Source of the DNA: Brevundimonas sp.
GTDB lineage: Bacteria > Pseudomonadota > Alphaproteobacteria > Caulobacterales > Caulobacteraceae
Direction: 5' to 3'
Assembly: GCA_012270135.1 (NCBI GenBank)
Contig: JAAXIW010000167.1
Location: forward strand, 1,897 to 11,063
Length of the DNA: 9,167 nucleotides
This document shows, in pieces, positions 6,416 to 9,167 of the stretch. A program made the translations under genes and the position numbers. The notes under the pieces are model-generated. The model searched no databases, was not told where the DNA came from, and saw nothing but the letters and a program-made list of their open reading frames with translations. Positions within the stretch are counted from its first letter, which is position 1, and each line of letters opens with the position of its first letter.

Positions 6416-6449
6416 CCCCGCCGGCGAGAGCCGGCGGGGTTCTTCTATT
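6416..6449 (+). terminator. Rho-independent terminator of the receptor gene
   Basis: A perfect 10-bp GC stem (CCCCGCCGGC at 6416-6425, GCCGGCGGGG at 6430-6439) with a GAGA loop is followed by TTCTTCTATT. It lies 52 bp after the receptor stop codon. The T-rich tail is only on the + side and overlaps the stop codon of the convergent amidohydrolase gene. Confidence 0.88.
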
Positions 6450-8100
6450 CCGCGCGGTGGACGACGACGCCGTCGACCACCGTCAGCACCGCCCGGCCCT
6501 TCGGGATATCGGCCTCGGGCGCGGTCATCAGGTCGACCGAGAAGGCGGTGAAGTCGGCCCGCTTGCCGACCTCGATGGTGCCCAGCTCGTCCTCGCGGAA
6601 GCTGGCGTACGCCGGCCAGAGGGTGAACATCTTCAGGGCCGTCTGGCGGTCCACCGCCTCCTGCGGCCGCCAGTCGGGGCCCTGGAAGCCCTGCAGGTCG
6701 CGGCGGGCGACAGCGGCGTAGAACTCGATCAGCGGCGCCCCCCGCTCGACCGGGGCGTCAGAGCCGCCGATCACGACGCCGCCGAGGTCGGCCAGGCTGT
6801 GCCAGGCGTAGGCGCCGTCCAGCCGGTCATCGCCCAGGCGGGCCGGGGCGAAATGCAGGTCGCCGATGGCGTGGCTGGGCTGCATCGAAGCGATGATCGG
6901 CAGGTCGACGAACCAGTGATAATCCGCGGGCCGCAGGATCTGGGCGTGCTCGATCCGCCAGCGCACGTCGGCGCCGTTGGGCCGCTCCGAAGGGGCCACG
7001 CCGGCGAGGGCCTGCTGGTACCACTCGGCCACCGAGGCGTTGCCGCGATCGCCGATGGCGTGGGTGGCGACCTGGATGCCGCCCTTCAGCGCCGCCTGGT
7101 AGAGAGGCACGATCTCCTGTTCGGTGATCTGCATCAGGCCGGTCGTGTCGGGCCGGTCGGCATAGGGTTCGAACAGGGCGGCGCCGCGCGAGCCGAGGGC
7201 GCCATCGGCGTAGTATTTGATCGCCCGGGTGATGATCCGGCCGTCGGCGACGCTGCGCGGACCGCCGGCGATCAGTTCGGCCGCGCCGTCGGGGGTGATG
7301 CTGTTGTAGACCCGGATCGGCGCCTCGCCGGCCTCGGCCATGGCCTCCATCATCGGCACGTCGCGCCACGGGGCGCTCATGAAATGCAGGCCGGTCCAGC
7401 CATACTCCGCCTCGACCCGGAAGCCGGCGCGGTAGGCCTCGCGCAGGGCTTCGGGATCGGCCTGGGGCATCAAGCCGCCGACCAGCTGTTCGGCCGCGTC
7501 TACGAGCATGCCGGTCGGGTGGCCATTCCCGTCCTTGAGAATTTCGCCGCCCGGGGGTGCGGCGGTGTCGGCGGTGATGCCGGCGGCGGCGAGGGCCGGG
7601 CTGGAAGCCACCATGGCATGGCCGTCGGCGCGGCCGAGCAGGACCACGCGGCCGGGGGCGGCGGCGTCCAGATCCTGCCGGGTCAGGAAGCGGCCTTCCG
7701 GCCAATGCGTCTCGATCCAGCCGCGACCGACAATCGGACCCTCGGGGTGATCTTCGGCCCACGCCGTCAGCCGGGCCATGGCCTCGGCGACCGAGGCCGA
7801 ACCCTCGAGGTTCAGCGTCAGCTCGCGCCAGCCGATGCCGTCGAGGTGGGCGTGACCGTCCGTAAAGCCGGGGAACAGGGCCGCGCCCTTCAGGTCGACG
7901 ACCTCGAGACCATCGGCTGAGGGAGCGCCGGCGGCGCCTCCAACATAGACGATGCGCCCGTCGCGGACCTGCACCACCTCGGCGGTCGGCGCGGTATCGG
8001 CCCCGGTGTAGATCGGCCCCCCGCGGATCAGCAGGTCCTGGGCCTGGGCGGAGGCAGCCGCTCCCGAGAGCAACAGGGCGAGAAGGAGGGTGCGGCGCAT
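6445..8100 (-). CDS. Exported metal-dependent amidohydrolase, YtcJ-like (amidohydrolase family 3)
   Basis: The product has 551 residues with a signal peptide (RR followed by a leucine-rich core, cut at about AQA|QD, residue 20), so it is probably periplasmic. Next comes the usual small beta domain with VRDGRIVYVG, then the TIM-barrel hydrolase. Metal-site residues of the family are present: H83 and H85 in DGHAHLDG, K295 in AIKYYADG (candidate bridging lysine), H347 in THAIGDRG, H385 in RIEHAQ, and D448 in GSDAP. The C-terminal block GTIEVGKRADF closes the composite beta domain. Family members hydrolyse amide or related C-N bonds in varied substrates; the substrate cannot be predicted here. 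The ATG at 8100 has AGGA 8 nt upstream. It is a single gene, convergent with the receptor. Twin arginines at 2-3 are not followed by a full Tat motif, so Sec export is likelier. Confidence 0.92.
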   Translation of the reverse strand: MRRTLLLALLLSGAAASAQAQDLLIRGGPIYTGADTAPTAEVVQVRDGRIVYVGGAAGAPSADGLEVVDLKGAALFPGFTDGHAHLDGIGWRELTLNLEGSASVAEAMARLTAWAEDHPEGPIVGRGWIETHWPEGRFLTRQDLDAAAPGRVVLLGRADGHAMVASSPALAAAGITADTAAPPGGEILKDGNGHPTGMLVDAAEQLVGGLMPQADPEALREAYRAGFRVEAEYGWTGLHFMSAPWRDVPMMEAMAEAGEAPIRVYNSITPDGAAELIAGGPRSVADGRIITRAIKYYADGALGSRGAALFEPYADRPDTTGLMQITEQEIVPLYQAALKGGIQVATHAIGDRGNASVAEWYQQALAGVAPSERPNGADVRWRIEHAQILRPADYHWFVDLPIIASMQPSHAIGDLHFAPARLGDDRLDGAYAWHSLADLGGVVIGGSDAPVERGAPLIEFYAAVARRDLQGFQGPDWRPQEAVDRQTALKMFTLWPAYASFREDELGTIEVGKRADFTAFSVDLMTAPEADIPKGRAVLTVVDGVVVHRAE

Positions 8101-8186
8101 TTGACGGTTCCTGAGTCTGGCGGATAGCGGACTCGCCTTATCGGGGGGCCTGCGTCAAGTTTGGCGACGAAGCCGGAGACCCGTCG
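8101..8186. promoter_or_regulatory. Divergent promoter region, amidohydrolase and small exported protein
   Basis: The 86-bp gap must carry start signals for both divergent genes. A TTGACG hexamer, a good -35 match for Caulobacter-type promoters, occurs on the + strand at 8101-8106 and on the - strand at 8158-8153, so the two candidate promoters would face each other. The matching -10 elements are poor (GATAGC at 8123-8128 on +; GATAAG at 8142-8137 on -), so exact promoters are uncertain. Confidence 0.3.
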
Positions 8187-8513
8187 ATGCTTGCCGCCCT
8201 GTTCCTTCTCGCCGCCACAAACCCCACGCTTGAGCAGGCGCAGACCTGCCGCGCGCACCTGGAGCTGTTCATCGCGGAGTCGGCGCGCGAGTCCGGACGC
8301 GTGCCCGGACCGAGCTGGTTCGTTCGCGACTGGTGGATCGACCGGGCGATCGACGCGGGCTCTCCGGAGGACGATGACGACATCATCGCCGGTCTGATGG
8401 ACGAGCTAAGGTCGCTTGAGACGACCGATCCCGACCGGTTCGAGGCGGGCCGTTCCGAATGCGTCGACACCGCCCTGGCGGCAGGCGCCGTACCCGGTAT
8501 GGAGCCGGAATGA
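8187..8513 (+). CDS. Small probably exported protein of unknown function
   Basis: I do not recognise this 108-residue protein. The first ten residues or so (MLAALFLLAA) are hydrophobic and could be a short signal peptide, although the basic N-terminal region is lacking. The remainder is acidic and mostly helical in character, with Trp-rich WFVRDWW at 44-50, an acidic patch EDDDD at 61-65, and two cysteines (21 and 92) that could form a disulfide if exported. GGAG lies 8 nt before the ATG. Its stop codon overlaps the start of the DUF488 gene (ATGA), so the two are almost certainly translated from one transcript. Third-position GC bias and the tight coupling support a real gene. Confidence 0.7.
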   Translation: MLAALFLLAATNPTLEQAQTCRAHLELFIAESARESGRVPGPSWFVRDWWIDRAIDAGSPEDDDDIIAGLMDELRSLETTDPDRFEAGRSECVDTALAAGAVPGMEPE

Positions 8514-8941
8514 AGCTGTTCACCATCGGCTATGAGGGCGAGCCGCAGGCGGCGGTGATCGACCGGCTGAGGGTGGCGGGCGTGCAGGTGCTGGCCGACG
8601 TCCGGGCCGTTGCGGCGTCGCGGCGGGCGGGATTCTCGAAGACGGTGCTGGGCTCCAGCCTGGCCGAGGCCGGGATCGAATATGTCCATCTGCGCGACCT
8701 CGGCACGCCCAAGGCCGGGCGGGACGCGGCGCGCAAGGGACGGATCGGCGAGATGCGCGAAATCTTCGCCGAACACATGCAGGAGCCGCCGTCGCAGCTG
8801 GCCTTCGAGCGGCTGCGCGAGATCGCGAAGGATCGCCCGACCGCCCTGCTCTGCTTCGAGGACGACCACGCCGGCTGCCACCGCTCGGCGCTGGCCGCGC
8901 GGCTGCCGGCGGAGGCCGGGGTCGCGGTGGTGAACCTCTAG
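8510..8941 (+). CDS. DUF488 domain protein
   Basis: This 143-residue cytoplasmic protein is a full-length DUF488 member. It begins MKLFTIGYEG, followed by VLADVRAVAASRRAGFSK (28-44), the segment GIEYVHLRDLGTP (55-67), and near the end LLCFEDDHAGCHR (113-125) with C115, C123, H124 and R125; these are the family's conserved blocks. The biochemical role is not established, though the conserved Cys, His and Arg suggest a catalytic or metal-binding site. The start at 8510 shares ATGA with the previous gene's stop, and GGAG lies 5 nt upstream; a longer in-frame start at 8459 would add 17 Arg-rich residues read out of frame from the previous gene. The stop codon at 8939-8941 overlaps the stop of the convergent dehydrogenase gene. 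Confidence 0.92.
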   Translation: MKLFTIGYEGEPQAAVIDRLRVAGVQVLADVRAVAASRRAGFSKTVLGSSLAEAGIEYVHLRDLGTPKAGRDAARKGRIGEMREIFAEHMQEPPSQLAFERLREIAKDRPTALLCFEDDHAGCHRSALAARLPAEAGVAVVNL

Positions 8942-9167
8942 GCCGCCGCCTTCTTGCCTTCGAAGTTTCCGTAGAAGGTCTCGCCTTTCGCGGCCATGTC
9001 GCGCAGCAGCTGCGGGGGCGAGAAGCGGTCGCCGTATTTGGCGGCGTAGGCGTCGGCCTGTTCGACGAAGACCTTAAGCCCGGTCTGGTCGATCATCGTG
9101 ATCGGGCCGCCCGTCCAGGGCGCGAAGCCCCAGGCCAGGATGGCGCCGACATCGGCCTCGCGCGGGT
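8938..9167 (-). CDS. FadB/FadJ-like 3-hydroxyacyl-CoA dehydrogenase, C-terminal end (5' partial)
   Basis: Only the last 76 or so codons lie in the window; the gene continues past the right edge. The translated end contains GFAPWTGGPITMID, then YGDRFSPPQLLRDMAAKG, then ETFYGNFEGKKAAA and a TAG stop. GFAPWTGGP and the FSPP..LL..MA..G..FY pattern mark the C-terminal 3-hydroxyacyl-CoA dehydrogenase domain of the multifunctional fatty-acid beta-oxidation enzyme (enoyl-CoA hydratase plus L-3-hydroxyacyl-CoA dehydrogenase). A single-function dehydrogenase cannot be excluded because the N-terminal half is not visible. It is convergent with the DUF488 gene, and the stop codons overlap. Confidence 0.88.
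   Translation of the reverse strand, partial: PREADVGAILAWGFAPWTGGPITMIDQTGLKVFVEQADAYAAKYGDRFSPPQLLRDMAAKGETFYGNFEGKKAAA

Noticed and set aside
4231..7920. A 1229-codon + strand open frame running through the receptor and across the antisense of the amidohydrolase
   Set aside because: It is Arg/Pro/Gly-rich with no domain, overlaps two well-supported genes and crosses a strong terminator. Long shadow frames are expected in GC-rich DNA where codon third positions are mostly G or C.
1..9167. Defence island, CRISPR array, toxin-antitoxin pair, mobile element or biosynthetic cluster
   Set aside because: None of the ten genes has such a signature, and no spaced repeats, terminal inverted repeats or integrase-like genes were seen. 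TldD can take part in peptide maturation, but no precursor peptide gene is nearby.

Overview
The window is GC-rich DNA with tightly packed genes, typical codon use for a high-GC alphaproteobacterium, and a gene complement (TonB-dependent receptor, TraB/GumN-like protein, TldD, DUF2807 protein, exported YtcJ-type amidohydrolase) that points to Caulobacterales. Brevundimonas or a close relative is my best guess; this is an inference from gene types and composition, since the window has no rRNA or other phylogenetic marker. No tRNA, rRNA, CRISPR array, insertion sequence, phage gene or attachment site is visible.

Layout, left to right. (1) Positions 1-1238, + strand: the tail of a DUF1700/HAAS-type membrane protein gene, followed 12 bp later by an exported DUF2807 beta-repeat protein. 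This looks like the end of a small envelope operon whose first gene(s) lie off the left edge. (2) A hairpin at 1258-1285 separates this from a convergent gene for a small acidic lipoprotein (1301-1561, -). (3) Divergent from the lipoprotein is tldD (1723-3153, +), a metalloprotease gene. (4) Convergent with tldD, 10 bp away, is an exported TraB/GumN-family protein (3164-4114, -) whose two signature GxxH histidines both appear to be missing. (5) Divergent from it, across a relatively AT-rich 168-bp gap full of short dyad repeats, is a TonB-dependent outer-membrane receptor (4283-6364, +), closed by a strong GC hairpin terminator. (6) Convergent with the receptor is an exported amidohydrolase of the YtcJ type (6445-8100, -). 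(7) Divergent from that is a two-gene unit: a small probably exported protein of unknown function overlapping by ATGA with a DUF488 protein (8187-8941, +). (8) The right edge holds the 3' end of a FadB/FadJ-like 3-hydroxyacyl-CoA dehydrogenase gene (-), whose stop codon overlaps that of the DUF488 gene.

Most of the encoded proteins act in the envelope: an inner-membrane protein, several exported or periplasmic proteins, a lipoprotein and an outer-membrane receptor. They do not form one evident pathway. I see no convincing new multi-gene system. The observations most worth a second look are an echo of the receptor's C-terminal code immediately after its stop codon, the degenerate TraB/GumN protein that shares a control region with the receptor, and the cluster of dyads in that control region.
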